NCBI GenBank assembly: GCA_964415365.1 | Contig: CAYPYW010000004.1 | Location: 34,001-98,000, forward strand | Length of the DNA stretch: 64,000 bases | DNA from: Hydromicrobium sp964415365 | GTDB lineage: Bacteria > Actinomycetota > Humimicrobiia > Humimicrobiales > Humimicrobiaceae | Reading direction: 5' to 3' | Notes under the pieces: generated by a model | The model's input: the letters and a program-made list of their open reading frames with translations, nothing else | Told to the model about the DNA's origin: nothing | Databases searched by the model: none | Program-made: the position numbers and the translations under genes | In this document: piece after piece, positions 1 through 9,287 of the stretch | Numbering within the stretch: position 1 is the first letter of the stretch | Layout: each line of letters opens with the position of its first letter

Positions 1-1
1 T

Positions 2-289
2 GCTTTTACAACCGAAGGTAGGATAAATATAAAAAATAAGAAATATACCTATGATTTCAATCCACTGGATGAAAATTGTAATTGCTACACCTGCAGGAAT
101 TATAGCAGATCTTATCTGAGGCATTTGTTTAGAAGCAGGGAGATACTTTCAAGTGTGCTTCTTACAATCCATAATCTTCATTTTATTTTTAATTTAGTGA
201 ATGAGTCAAGAAATGCAATATTGTCAGGAGATTTTGAAAGTTTCAGATTGGATTTTATGAAAGGATATAATAATAAACCTGAAAGATAA
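2..289 (+). CDS. tgt: tRNA-guanine transglycosylase, C-terminal end (partial)
   Basis: The window opens inside this gene; about 95 C-terminal residues remain. Tgt exchanges guanine-34 of certain tRNAs for a queuosine precursor. The visible part contains the zinc-binding pattern Cys-x-Cys-x2-Cys (CNCYTC, near nt 80-97), followed by the helix NYSRSYLRHLF and the downstream TIHNLHF motif, whose His supplies the fourth ligand in this family. It stops at TAA 287-289. The following genes yajC, secD and secF are the usual bacterial neighbours, which supports the call. The N-terminal catalytic barrel is outside the window, so activity cannot be judged. Confidence 0.9.
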   Translation, partial: AFTTEGRINIKNKKYTYDFNPLDENCNCYTCRNYSRSYLRHLFRSREILSSVLLTIHNLHFIFNLVNESRNAILSGDFESFRLDFMKGYNNKPER

Positions 290-303
290 AGATAATTATC
301 TAT

Positions 304-331
304 TTGCAAAATTTTAAAAAAAGTTAATAAT
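304..331 (+). promoter_or_regulatory. possible promoter upstream of yajC
   Basis: TTGCAA (304-309) and AATAAT (326-331) are separated by 16 bases, about 45 bases before the yajC start. In such AT-rich DNA this could arise by chance. A short perfect palindrome, AGATAATTATCT (290-301), lies just upstream. Confidence 0.25.
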
Positions 332-376
332 AGTGATATTTGATTTTGAAAAAGACTATTTTTTTAAGGAGTGATT

Positions 377-811
377 ATGAAGTTATCTAAAAGGATCGTC
401 AGCATATTGATTATCAGTGTATTGGTAATATGTATAGGATCTTTGTCTATTGCATGTCTTCCGGTGACGACAACTGAAGGAGAAACAGCAGCTGAAGGAA
501 CGACAACTGAAGGGGCTGAAGTCCAGGAAACCACTGGTTTTGCTAAAATCTTTTCAAGCTATGGAACATGGATATGGCTGGCAATTTTGGTGGTAGCATT
601 TTATTTTTTACTTATAAGACCACAAAGGGTGAGATCTAAAAAGGCTCAGGAACTGATGTCAAGTTTACAAAGAGGTGACGAAGTAGTAACCATCGGCGGA
701 TTTCACGGCAGAATTAAAGACATTAGAGAAGATGTAATTATAATAACCATCGCAAGCGGTGTTGATGTAAAAGTAAATAAGAGTGCTGTTTCAAGAAAGT
801 CAGCTCAATAA
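377..811 (+). CDS. yajC: Sec translocase accessory subunit YajC, with extra N-terminal signal
   Basis: YajC is a small membrane protein of the SecDF-YajC complex that assists Sec protein export. I chose ATG 377 over GTG 371 because AAGGAG (366-371) then sits 5 bases upstream as a normal ribosome site. The family core is the membrane segment at residues 65-83 ending LLIRPQ, followed by a basic, soluble domain with the VVTIGGFHGRI motif. Unusually, another hydrophobic segment (residues 6-26) ending SIAC, which resembles a lipobox, comes first. A Thr/Glu/Gly-rich linker with repeated TTEG units follows. Canonical YajC has one N-terminal membrane segment. It is followed by secD after 5 bases. Confidence 0.9.
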   Translation: MKLSKRIVSILIISVLVICIGSLSIACLPVTTTEGETAAEGTTTEGAEVQETTGFAKIFSSYGTWIWLAILVVAFYFLLIRPQRVRSKKAQELMSSLQRGDEVVTIGGFHGRIKDIREDVIIITIASGVDVKVNKSAVSRKSAQ

Positions 812-816
812 AAAGT

Positions 817-2430
817 ATGAGAAATAAGAAAGTTCATATAACAGTTATTGTATTATTTGTAGTACTGATTAGTGTAAGTTTTTATTATATATTCACCAAC
901 CCTATAGAATTGGGGCTTGACCTGAAGGGCGGAACTCAGATAATTTTAAAGCCCACAGAGGTAGGAGGAGAAGAAGTAACCCCTGAAAAACTGGAAGCTG
1001 CTATTGATATTATAAGGGACAGAGTGGACAGACTTGGTATTTCTGAACCTCTGATTACGAAAGATTTATCCAACAATATTGTAGTTCAACTTCCCGGTGT
1101 AAAAGAATCCCAGAGAGCGGAAGAGATAATAGGGAAGACTGCTCAGCTTGAATTCAGGCTAGTTAAGGGGACATTCATCTATATAAAAGACCAGAGCTGG
1201 AATCTGGTGAAAATTGATTCTGAAAAAGGGGAATTAATAATAGACCCTGATGCGGATGAGATACTGCTTGTTGATGATATAAATGCCTTTATTGAGGGAG
1301 ATCCTTATGTAATAGTTGGCGAATTGTTGGAAAACACTGAAGGCGAAGGAAAATTGCTGGTCGAATACACCAGGGAAGATATCTCAGAGGAAGATATTGA
1401 TTCAGAAGACGAGGCCAGTGCTGTCGTTGATCAAGAAAAGATTATAGGAAAGATAACATATAATTCCGAAACCGGAGAATTGCTTGAAACAGATTATAAT
1501 GACGGCAGCGAGATCGGGGAAATACTGGTTAACTCTAAAATAGATGCTGCGACATTGGTTGGGCCTGTCCTTCTAACAGGAGATAAACTGGCAAAGGCAG
1601 CGGCCGGGTATGATAGTTATGGAGAGATAATAGTTACTTTAAGTTTTAAAGATGAAGGAGTGGAGATATTCAAAGAAATCACTACCGAGAACATCGGCAG
1701 TAATCTTGCCATAGTGCTGGATGAAGAAATCAAATCAGCTCCTTATATAAGAGTTCCCATAACGGATGGTAATGCGGAAATTTCCAATATCGGTAGCCTC
1801 GAGGAAGCAAAAGATATTGAGATTGTTCTTCAATTTGGAGCATTGCCGGTAAATTTGGAAATAGAAGAAAATAATGTTGTAGGGCCTACTCTGGGAATGG
1901 ATTCTTTAAAAGGGGGTCTCTATGCCGGAGTAGCTGGTTTTGCTCTGATTCTGGTATTTATGTTTTTTAGTTATAGAGGCCTCGGACTTTATTCTGCTCT
2001 GGGTTTAATAATCTATGTTATATTATTCTGGGGTATAATCTCAGCGATAGGTGCAGCACTAACGCTACCAGGAATTGCCGGAATCATACTAACCATAGGT
2101 ATGGCCGTAGATGCTAATGTTATTATTTTCGCAAGAATAAGAGAAGAAGCAGCCAAAGATAAATCTACAAGAATCGCCATTGGATATGGCTTTAAGAATG
2201 CGCTCAGAACTATTGTCGATTCCAACGTAACAACTCTGATTACAGCAGCTGCGTTGTATAGATTTGGCACCGGACCTATAAGAGGTTTTGCAGTTACATT
2301 AAGCCTGGGAGTAGTAATAAGTATGGTAATCAGCCTTTTGTTTACCAGATCCTTTATGTTCCTTATGTCCGGGATATCCAGGATGAACACACCTGCCTTT
2401 TTAGGAATGAGGAGAAGGAGCAGTGAGTAA
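817..2430 (+). CDS. secD: protein translocase subunit SecD
   Basis: SecD works with SecF to pull exported proteins through SecYEG using the proton gradient. The 537-residue protein has an N-terminal membrane anchor, then the D1 motif LGLDLKGGTQI. The large external domain is followed by five more membrane segments near the C-terminus containing GMAVDANVIIFARIREE, the conserved SecD transmembrane motif with its key Asp. Between the two external subdomains (about residues 115-245) is a very acidic insert. Separate secD and secF genes, rather than a secDF fusion, are present. It ends three bases before the secF TTG. Confidence 0.95.
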   Translation: MRNKKVHITVIVLFVVLISVSFYYIFTNPIELGLDLKGGTQIILKPTEVGGEEVTPEKLEAAIDIIRDRVDRLGISEPLITKDLSNNIVVQLPGVKESQRAEEIIGKTAQLEFRLVKGTFIYIKDQSWNLVKIDSEKGELIIDPDADEILLVDDINAFIEGDPYVIVGELLENTEGEGKLLVEYTREDISEEDIDSEDEASAVVDQEKIIGKITYNSETGELLETDYNDGSEIGEILVNSKIDAATLVGPVLLTGDKLAKAAAGYDSYGEIIVTLSFKDEGVEIFKEITTENIGSNLAIVLDEEIKSAPYIRVPITDGNAEISNIGSLEEAKDIEIVLQFGALPVNLEIEENNVVGPTLGMDSLKGGLYAGVAGFALILVFMFFSYRGLGLYSALGLIIYVILFWGIISAIGAALTLPGIAGIILTIGMAVDANVIIFARIREEAAKDKSTRIAIGYGFKNALRTIVDSNVTTLITAAALYRFGTGPIRGFAVTLSLGVVISMVISLLFTRSFMFLMSGISRMNTPAFLGMRRRSSE

Positions 2431-2433
2431 CAT

Positions 2434-3339
2434 TTGAAGCTTAAGAATTTTTATTTTGATTTCATAGGTAAGAGAAAAATATGGTTTATTATTTCTCTGG
2501 CTGTAATACTTGCAGGTGTTGCAGGTTTCCTGATCAGGGGAGCAAGTTTCAATTTAGGTATCGACTTTTTGGGAGGATCACTTATAGAGGTGAAGTTTAC
2601 AAAGGAAGTAAATACTTCAGAAGTACGTAGTGTGATAAGTGACATGGGACTTGGGAATGCAATAATTCAACAGACAGAATTACTCCAGCAAACCAAATCA
2701 AACAGATTTATAATAAGGACTACTCCCATAGATACAGATACCAAAAATGAGATGCTTGAATTGCTGGACGAAAAAATAGGTTTAGATGGTTCGCCTCTCC
2801 AGGATAGAAAGGTAGATCCGGGGTTCAGCAAACAAATAACCAAATATGCCCTGATAGCCGTGGGCATAAGCATTATTGGAATTTTAATCTATGTTTGGAT
2901 AAGATTTGAATTCAGATTAGGAGTTTCGGCAATTCTTGCTCTGATTCACGACGTCCTGATAACTATCGGGATATATGCTATTTTGAACCGTGAAATAAAT
3001 ACGTCCACTGTCGCTGCTATACTTACTATAATAGGGTATTCCATAAATGACACCATTGTTGTTTTTGATAGAATAAGGGAAAATACTCCTATGGCAGGGA
3101 AGATAGGCTATGCTAAAGCAGTAAATGATTCTGTAAATATCACTTTATCCAGATCCCTAAATACTTCTGCAACCACATTAATTCCAGTAGTTCTACTTCT
3201 TATACTGGGAACCGCTGCATTACAAGATTTCGCCTTGGCCCTTATGGTGGGTATAATAGCCGGAACATATTCCTCTATATTTATTGCAAGTCCCGTTTTG
3301 GTGGTATGGAATAACAGATTTCCAAGATATAAGAAATAA
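2434..3339 (+). CDS. secF: protein translocase subunit SecF
   Basis: SecF is the partner of SecD in the export motor. The 301-residue protein shows the N-terminal membrane segment, the LGIDFLGGSLIEV motif near residue 40, and the C-terminal membrane bundle with GYSINDTIVVFDRIREN, typical of SecF. The start is TTG 2434; GGAGAAGGAG lies upstream at 2411-2420 inside the end of secD. The frame immediately follows the SecD stop, so the two are almost certainly co-translated. Its length is normal for a single SecF. Confidence 0.95.
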   Translation: MKLKNFYFDFIGKRKIWFIISLAVILAGVAGFLIRGASFNLGIDFLGGSLIEVKFTKEVNTSEVRSVISDMGLGNAIIQQTELLQQTKSNRFIIRTTPIDTDTKNEMLELLDEKIGLDGSPLQDRKVDPGFSKQITKYALIAVGISIIGILIYVWIRFEFRLGVSAILALIHDVLITIGIYAILNREINTSTVAAILTIIGYSINDTIVVFDRIRENTPMAGKIGYAKAVNDSVNITLSRSLNTSATTLIPVVLLLILGTAALQDFALALMVGIIAGTYSSIFIASPVLVVWNNRFPRYKK

Positions 3340-3341
3340 AA

Positions 3342-5072
3342 ATGACAAATTTTCCTGCTAACTGGCTGTATAGAGATATTAAAAAGGAAAACACAAAGTT
3401 ATCAGACAAATTAAATTATAGTCAATTCTTGTTAAATATTCTTGCCGGAAGAAACTTAACCTCGGAAGAAGAAATAATATCTTTTCTTAACCCAACCCTT
3501 AAAGATTTACGTGACTGCATGATGCTTCCAGGTATCGAACAGGGTATTAAGAGAGTAAAGGAAGCAATTCGAAAGAAAGAGAATATTTTAGTTTTCGGAG
3601 ATTATGATGCAGATGGAATCATAAGCGCTTCACTTATATACAAATTCTTAAAGAAATTGAAATTAAACGTGGAGGCCTATATCCCAGACAGGTTTAGCGA
3701 AGGGTATGGTTTAAATCTTGATTTTTTTAAAAAAATCTCTTCAGAAGGCAAATATAATTTAATAATATGTGTGGATTGCGGCACGAATAGTGTGGAAGTT
3801 CAGAAATTTATTCAAGATAATCCAGGGCCCGATGTAATAGTCTGTGACCATCATAATCGCTCGATTGATTTTGATATAAAGCAGGAAAATTACATAATAA
3901 TTAACCCCAAGCTTAGAGGTTCCGGTTATCCTTTTAAACACTTAAGTGGTGCAGGTGTCACTTTTAAATTTATTATAGGTGTCTTAAGGAAACTAGGAAG
4001 TAATTACAAGAAAAAATTTAACAAGGATTATCTGACCACCCTTCTGGATCTGGTTGCAATATCAACCATTGCGGATGTGATGCCTCTTGTTGACGAAAAC
4101 AGGATAATGGTTAAAAAGGGACTTAGAATGCTTAAGAAAACTATAAATCCTGGCCTTGAAAAGATGATAGGTACAGTAGTAAAAGATAAAAAAAATATAA
4201 ATGAGTATGACATAGGGTTTATTATAGCCCCCAGGCTGAATGCAGCCGGCAGAATTAAAAATGCAGAAAGCAGTTTTAATTTATTGACCGGCGAGGGAGA
4301 TATTTTAGATGAAATAGTAAATGACCTTAACTCGTTTAATGAGGAAAGACAGAGTATTCAAAAGGATATATTGAATGAAATAATCGAAAGTTATGATTTT
4401 GATAAGATAATAGCGGAAAAGAGGATATTTATAGATAAATCAAAAAACTGGAATGAGGGAGTGCTCGGGATAGTAGCTTCTGATATTGTAAAAAAATTCA
4501 ATATTCCTGCCATTTTATTTAAAGAATCGGAAGGTAAACTCAAAGGTTCGGGAAGAAGTACTGATAAATTCGATTTGTATGGAAATCTGATTTCCTGCAG
4601 CAATCTATTTGATAATTTTGGAGGACACAGAGCAGCCTGTGGTATAAGTATGGACGTTTCAAACTTCGAAACCTTTTATAAGAGTATGGTAGAAATTGCT
4701 TATAAAAATATTAAGGCTGGCGATATCGAAAAAAAGTTTATTTATGACCTGGAATTAGATTTCAGTGCTATAAATGAGAAAATTCTAAAAGAAATTGATC
4801 TACTTAAACCTTTTGGAGCCGGAAATCCTGTACCGAGTTTTGTGACCGGAAACTGCGAAATAGTAGGTTTTAGTTATTTGATGGAGGGGAGGCATGTGAA
4901 ACTTAAGCTCAGGCAGGCTGGAGCTATAATTGACGCTATAATGTTTAAGATAGACAAAAAAGTCAGAGAGAAAACAAAAATCGGGAGTAAGATCAATATA
5001 TTATACAAAATTGAAGAGAATATCTGGGGTGATTTTAAAACGGTACAGCTGGTGATAATAGACTTATTTTAG
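3342..5072 (+). CDS. recJ: single-stranded-DNA-specific exonuclease RecJ
   Basis: RecJ is a 5'-3' exonuclease for single-stranded DNA in recombination and mismatch repair. Family motifs are present in order: FGDYDADGI (residues about 84-92), CVDCGT, the DHH metal site VCDHHNR (about 168-173), and the DHHA1 glycine motif FGGHRAACG toward residue 430. A C-terminal OB-like region containing KPFGAGNPVP follows. At 576 residues it is a normal RecJ. It begins two bases after secF, and the yajC-secDF-recJ order is common in Gram-positive bacteria. Confidence 0.95.
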   Translation: MTNFPANWLYRDIKKENTKLSDKLNYSQFLLNILAGRNLTSEEEIISFLNPTLKDLRDCMMLPGIEQGIKRVKEAIRKKENILVFGDYDADGIISASLIYKFLKKLKLNVEAYIPDRFSEGYGLNLDFFKKISSEGKYNLIICVDCGTNSVEVQKFIQDNPGPDVIVCDHHNRSIDFDIKQENYIIINPKLRGSGYPFKHLSGAGVTFKFIIGVLRKLGSNYKKKFNKDYLTTLLDLVAISTIADVMPLVDENRIMVKKGLRMLKKTINPGLEKMIGTVVKDKKNINEYDIGFIIAPRLNAAGRIKNAESSFNLLTGEGDILDEIVNDLNSFNEERQSIQKDILNEIIESYDFDKIIAEKRIFIDKSKNWNEGVLGIVASDIVKKFNIPAILFKESEGKLKGSGRSTDKFDLYGNLISCSNLFDNFGGHRAACGISMDVSNFETFYKSMVEIAYKNIKAGDIEKKFIYDLELDFSAINEKILKEIDLLKPFGAGNPVPSFVTGNCEIVGFSYLMEGRHVKLKLRQAGAIIDAIMFKIDKKVREKTKIGSKINILYKIEENIWGDFKTVQLVIIDLF

Positions 5073-5128
5073 ATAAGCTGAAAATGTTCTATAATAATAT
5101 TGACTTTTTTATTAAAGAATAAAGAGAA

Positions 5129-7339
5129 ATGAACTTAGATCTGAACAGTAAAACCAAAAATATAAATACAGATCTTATATACAAGAAATTAATAAAAAAA
5201 ATAAAAGCTTACAATCCGGACATAGACGAGCAGCTGATTTATAAAGCTTACCTTACTTCAAAAAAATATCATCAAAATCAGTACAGAAAATCAGGGGAAC
5301 CTTTTGTAATTCACCCCCTGGAAGTAGCCGGGATTCTAGCAGACCTTGAACTGGATCAGGTATCTATTATATCAGCCATTTTGCATGATGTAATAGAAGA
5401 TACAGATTATAGTCTGGAAATGGCTAAAAAAGAATTCGGGCAAAAGACTGCCAATATTATAAATGGGGTTACGAAATTAGATAAGATAGTTTTTAGCAGT
5501 AAAGAAGAACAGCAAGTAAATAATATAAGGAAAATGATAATCGCAATGTCTGAAGATGTGAGAATAATACTGGTAAAGCTTGCAGACAGGCTCCATAATA
5601 TGCGGACTTTATTTCCACTGGATGAAGAAAAGAGACGTATGAATTCGATAGAAACCCTGGAAGTTTATACGCCTATTGCCCATAGACTGGGAATATACCA
5701 CATAAAATCGGAATTGGAAGATTTGAGTTTTAAATATCTTTACCCCAGGGAGTACACCAAAATAAAGAATATGATCGATGAAAAACTGGAAGAGAGGAAG
5801 TCGCTAATTGATGAGGCAATAAAAATAATGAGTAAAAAGTTAAAGGAAGTGAAAATCCCTGCGGATATAAGTGGGAGAATTAAAACTTATTATAGTGTCT
5901 ATAATAAAATTACGAAGCAGAACAGAAAATTCGAAGACATTTATGACATAATTGCAGTTAGAATTATAGTAAATGATGTAAAAAGTTGCTATGCTGCCCT
6001 GGGAATAATACATTCTTTATGGAAACCTGTGCCTGGAAGGTTTAGGGATTTCATAGCCAATCCTAAATTCAATATGTATCAATCTCTCCATACCACGGTT
6101 ATTGGGGTAAAGGGTAAACCCGTTGAAATACAGATAAGAACGTATGAAATGCATAAATTTGCAGAGTATGGTATTGCAGCACACTATAAATATAAAGAGG
6201 GTGGATTTAAAAAGCTCAGTGAATTTGATAAAAGAGTTGCCTGGATACGACAGATATTGGACTGGCAGAAGGAGTTGAGCGATCCCCAGGATTATATGGA
6301 GTCGTTAAAGCTGGATTTATTTGAGGAAGAGGTATTTGTGTTTACTCCAAAAGGTAAGGTAGTAAATCTGCCCCGTGGAGCCACTACTATTGATTTTGCC
6401 TATCAGATACATACTGATGTGGGAAACAATATAATAGGTTCAAAGATAAATGGGAACATGGTCCCCATAGAAACTATTCTGGAGAATGGCGATATTGTAG
6501 AAATAATAGTATCCAAAACCAATAAGGGACCCAGCAGAGACTGGCTTAATATAGTCAAAACTTCAAGAGCACGTAATAAGATAAAACAGTGGTTCAGCAA
6601 AGAGCAGAGACAGGAAACATATAATACAGGTAGAGACATAATGTTAAAAGTCTTAAGAAAAAACGGTCTTTCTTTTAAAAGTGTACCAGCGGAAATATTT
6701 GATGAAGTTACCAGAGATATGAATCTTGGGAAGACAGATGCCCTTTTCAGGAATATAGGTTCTCATAAACTATCTGCACATCAGGTTTTTACTAAAATAG
6801 TTAAAAAATTAAGTCAAAAAGAACCCAAGAAAGAGTTAACCATAGAAGATATACACAGAAAAGAAGTTGAGAAGAAAGAAAGAAGTGGTATTAAAGTAAA
6901 AGGTATGGAAGAGGTACTAGTGACTATTGCTAAATGCTGTAATCCGGTGCCGGGAGATAGTATTATAGGTTATATCACCAGAGGCAAGGGAATTTCAGTT
7001 CACAGGATTGATTGCAACAATATTGCCACTTCTATGAGTTCCGAAAAGGAGAGGTTTATTGAGGTTTGCTGGGATAAAAAGGCTCCTTATAAATTCAATG
7101 CCGAAATACAAATAGAGGCTCTTGATAGAACCAAACTTCTAAGAGATATTACCAATGCAATAGGTGAATATGATCTGAATATAGTCAGAGCCAATTCTTT
7201 AAGAATGGATAAGGCCGGTCATATTAAATTAAAGTTCTTGATAGAAATTAGTAATAAATATATCCTTAAGGATGTTATTAACAATATTAAACAAATAGAC
7301 TCAGTCTACGATGTTTTCAGAATATTGCCCAGAAAGTAA
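5129..7339 (+). CDS. relA: bifunctional (p)ppGpp synthetase/hydrolase (Rel/Spo homologue)
   Basis: It makes and degrades the stringent-response alarmone (p)ppGpp. In order it has an HD hydrolase domain (HPLEVAG and HDVIEDT, residues about 55-95), the synthetase domain with RFRDFI and YQSLHTT (about 310-330), a TGS domain (from VFVFTPKGKVVNLPRG), the conserved-cysteine region (AKCCNPVPGDSIIG) and a C-terminal ACT domain (LDRTKLLRDIT). The intact HD site and the R-x-x-D synthetase loop fit a long bifunctional enzyme, not a monofunctional EXDD RelA. In many Gram-positive genomes apt and dtd flank this gene; neither is here. Confidence 0.95.
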   Translation: MNLDLNSKTKNINTDLIYKKLIKKIKAYNPDIDEQLIYKAYLTSKKYHQNQYRKSGEPFVIHPLEVAGILADLELDQVSIISAILHDVIEDTDYSLEMAKKEFGQKTANIINGVTKLDKIVFSSKEEQQVNNIRKMIIAMSEDVRIILVKLADRLHNMRTLFPLDEEKRRMNSIETLEVYTPIAHRLGIYHIKSELEDLSFKYLYPREYTKIKNMIDEKLEERKSLIDEAIKIMSKKLKEVKIPADISGRIKTYYSVYNKITKQNRKFEDIYDIIAVRIIVNDVKSCYAALGIIHSLWKPVPGRFRDFIANPKFNMYQSLHTTVIGVKGKPVEIQIRTYEMHKFAEYGIAAHYKYKEGGFKKLSEFDKRVAWIRQILDWQKELSDPQDYMESLKLDLFEEEVFVFTPKGKVVNLPRGATTIDFAYQIHTDVGNNIIGSKINGNMVPIETILENGDIVEIIVSKTNKGPSRDWLNIVKTSRARNKIKQWFSKEQRQETYNTGRDIMLKVLRKNGLSFKSVPAEIFDEVTRDMNLGKTDALFRNIGSHKLSAHQVFTKIVKKLSQKEPKKELTIEDIHRKEVEKKERSGIKVKGMEEVLVTIAKCCNPVPGDSIIGYITRGKGISVHRIDCNNIATSMSSEKERFIEVCWDKKAPYKFNAEIQIEALDRTKLLRDITNAIGEYDLNIVRANSLRMDKAGHIKLKFLIEISNKYILKDVINNIKQIDSVYDVFRILPRK

Positions 7340-7347
7340 AATCTGTA

Positions 7348-8007
7348 TTGAAATTAAAAAGATTAGAATTAGGATTTTATAAAGTTAATTGTTATATATT
7401 GTCTCTGGAGAGGGCAAATGTAATTGTAGACCCTGGTGCAGACTTTGATACTATTCAAAAGAATATTGAAGAAGATAATACAAGACCAGACTTTATATTA
7501 AATACACACGGGCACTACGATCATATAGGTTCAGTCGAGGATTTGATATCGTATTACAAAATTCCATTTTATATTCATGAACTGGAAGAGCCGATTATTA
7601 CCGATCCGGAAAAGAATTGTTCTTCATTTTTTGGAGAAAATGAATTATCATTAAAAACTTATAATTTAATAAATAGTACCGATTATAAATATTTTGCTGA
7701 CATGGGTATTGAAATCATCAACGTTCCGGGACATACTCCGGGGAGTATAATGTTTAAAGTAGGTGATTTTCTTTTTACCGGTGATTTGCTTTTTAAGGGT
7801 GCAATAGGGCGTACCGATTTGCCAGGAGGGAATATCGGGCAAATAAAAAAATCACTGATTAAGGTAAAAAAAATGGAAAGTAGGTTAATGATATACCCCG
7901 GTCACGGGCAAATCAGTAGTCTTGGATACGAGCTGGAATCAAATTATTATCTCAGAGATCATTTTTTAAATGAAGAGAGCAATGGAGAAGAAGGTGATTT
8001 ATTTTGA
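7348..8007 (+). CDS. metallo-beta-lactamase-fold hydrolase (YqgX/GloB-like)
   Basis: A 219-residue metallo-hydrolase with the binuclear zinc motif THGHYDHIG (residues about 51-59), then VPGHTPGS, the bridging Asp in FLFTGDLLF, and the last His in YPGHG. This layout matches the small glyoxalase-II-like family often found between relA and hisS. Hydrolysis of S-lactoylglutathione or another thioester is plausible, but the substrate cannot be read from sequence. It uses TTG 7348 and overlaps hisS by four bases (TTGA), implying translational coupling. Confidence 0.8.
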   Translation: MKLKRLELGFYKVNCYILSLERANVIVDPGADFDTIQKNIEEDNTRPDFILNTHGHYDHIGSVEDLISYYKIPFYIHELEEPIITDPEKNCSSFFGENELSLKTYNLINSTDYKYFADMGIEIINVPGHTPGSIMFKVGDFLFTGDLLFKGAIGRTDLPGGNIGQIKKSLIKVKKMESRLMIYPGHGQISSLGYELESNYYLRDHFLNEESNGEEGDLF

Positions 8008-9287
8008 AATTAAGTTCTCCCAGAGGTACAACTGATATCTACGGTGAAGATATAGATTACAGAAACTATATTATAAATACTGCCCGAGAGATATTTAAAA
8101 TCTTTAATTACAGAGAGATAATAACTCCAGCGTTTGAATATACTCAGGTTTTCAGCAGGAGTATTGGAGAAAGCACTGAAATCGTTAAGAAAGAAATGTA
8201 TACCTTCCCGGATAAAAAGGGAAGATCGCTGACACTGCGGCCTGAAGGTACCGCATCAATAGCGAGAGCAGTCGTCGAGAACAAAATGTATTCAGAAAAT
8301 ATGCCCTTAAAGTTATTTTATATCGGAAATATGTTCAGATACGAAAGGCCTCAAAAGGGAAGGATGAGAGAATTCTGGCAACTGGGAATAGAAGCTATTG
8401 GTACTAATAATCCTGTTATAGATGCTGAAGTTATCTGGATTTTAAATTCATTTTTTGAAAAATTAGGTTTTAAAAAATTAGTACTTCTGATAAACAGTAT
8501 TGGCTGCAGTGTATGTAGGGAGAAATTTCTGACGGAATTTAAAAAATATCTGAAACCTGAAGTAGAAAAATTATGTAGTGATTGCAAAAACAGGTTTGAA
8601 AAGAACCCTTTAAGGATATTTGACTGCAAAAAGAGTAGCTGCCACAGCATTATAGCCGGGTCACCGGGGGTATTTTCCTATCTGTGCCCTGAATGCAGGA
8701 AAAACTTTGAAGAAATTTTAAAATATCTGAAAATTCTTAAAATAAAGTACAGGGTTAATAAAAACCTGGTAAGAGGTTTTGATTATTATACCAGGACTAT
8801 ATTTGAGATAATATCCGAGGACCTCGATAGTGCACAAAATGCCCTGGGCGGCGGAGGAAGGTATGATAATTTAATAGACCAGTTGGGAGGTCAGGATATC
8901 CCTGCTACAGGGTTTGCGGTGGGGATTGACAGGACAATAATGCTTATGAAACAACTAAATTTGAAGTTTAAAAAGACCGAAACTAAATCAAAAGTTTATT
9001 TAATAGCAATGGACAAAAATTGCTTGGCTTATTCCCTGGATATTCTAAAATATCTTAGAGGGAAAGGTGTGGTTTGTGATATTAATTTTAACAATAAGAG
9101 CCTGAAAAAAGAAATTAAGTGGGCTAAAGAAAATAGTTATAATTTTATTATTATAATTGGTGAAGATGAAATTAAAACTGAAAATCTGACTATAAAGGAT
9201 GTTAAAGAATTCAAGCAATGTAAAGTTGACTGGAAAAACAAAAGGGAAGAAATTATGGAAATTATAGGAGTGGAAAGTTATGATTAA
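8004..9287 (+). CDS. hisS: histidyl-tRNA synthetase
   Basis: This class II synthetase charges tRNA-His. Its 427 residues contain motif 1 around TPAFEY, motif 2 with MFRYERPQKGRMREFWQLG, the His-specific segment LVRGFDYYTRTIFE, GGGGRYDNLI, and motif 3 in ATGFAVGIDR. The C-terminal anticodon domain begins near residue 330. Four cysteines in a CSDC/CKKSSC/CPEC region (residues 190-230) may form a metal-binding knuckle, a common feature of this insertion. The TTG start overlaps the preceding stop; aspS starts eight bases before this gene ends. Confidence 0.95.
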   Translation: MKLSSPRGTTDIYGEDIDYRNYIINTAREIFKIFNYREIITPAFEYTQVFSRSIGESTEIVKKEMYTFPDKKGRSLTLRPEGTASIARAVVENKMYSENMPLKLFYIGNMFRYERPQKGRMREFWQLGIEAIGTNNPVIDAEVIWILNSFFEKLGFKKLVLLINSIGCSVCREKFLTEFKKYLKPEVEKLCSDCKNRFEKNPLRIFDCKKSSCHSIIAGSPGVFSYLCPECRKNFEEILKYLKILKIKYRVNKNLVRGFDYYTRTIFEIISEDLDSAQNALGGGGRYDNLIDQLGGQDIPATGFAVGIDRTIMLMKQLNLKFKKTETKSKVYLIAMDKNCLAYSLDILKYLRGKGVVCDINFNNKSLKKEIKWAKENSYNFIIIIGEDEIKTENLTIKDVKEFKQCKVDWKNKREEIMEIIGVESYD

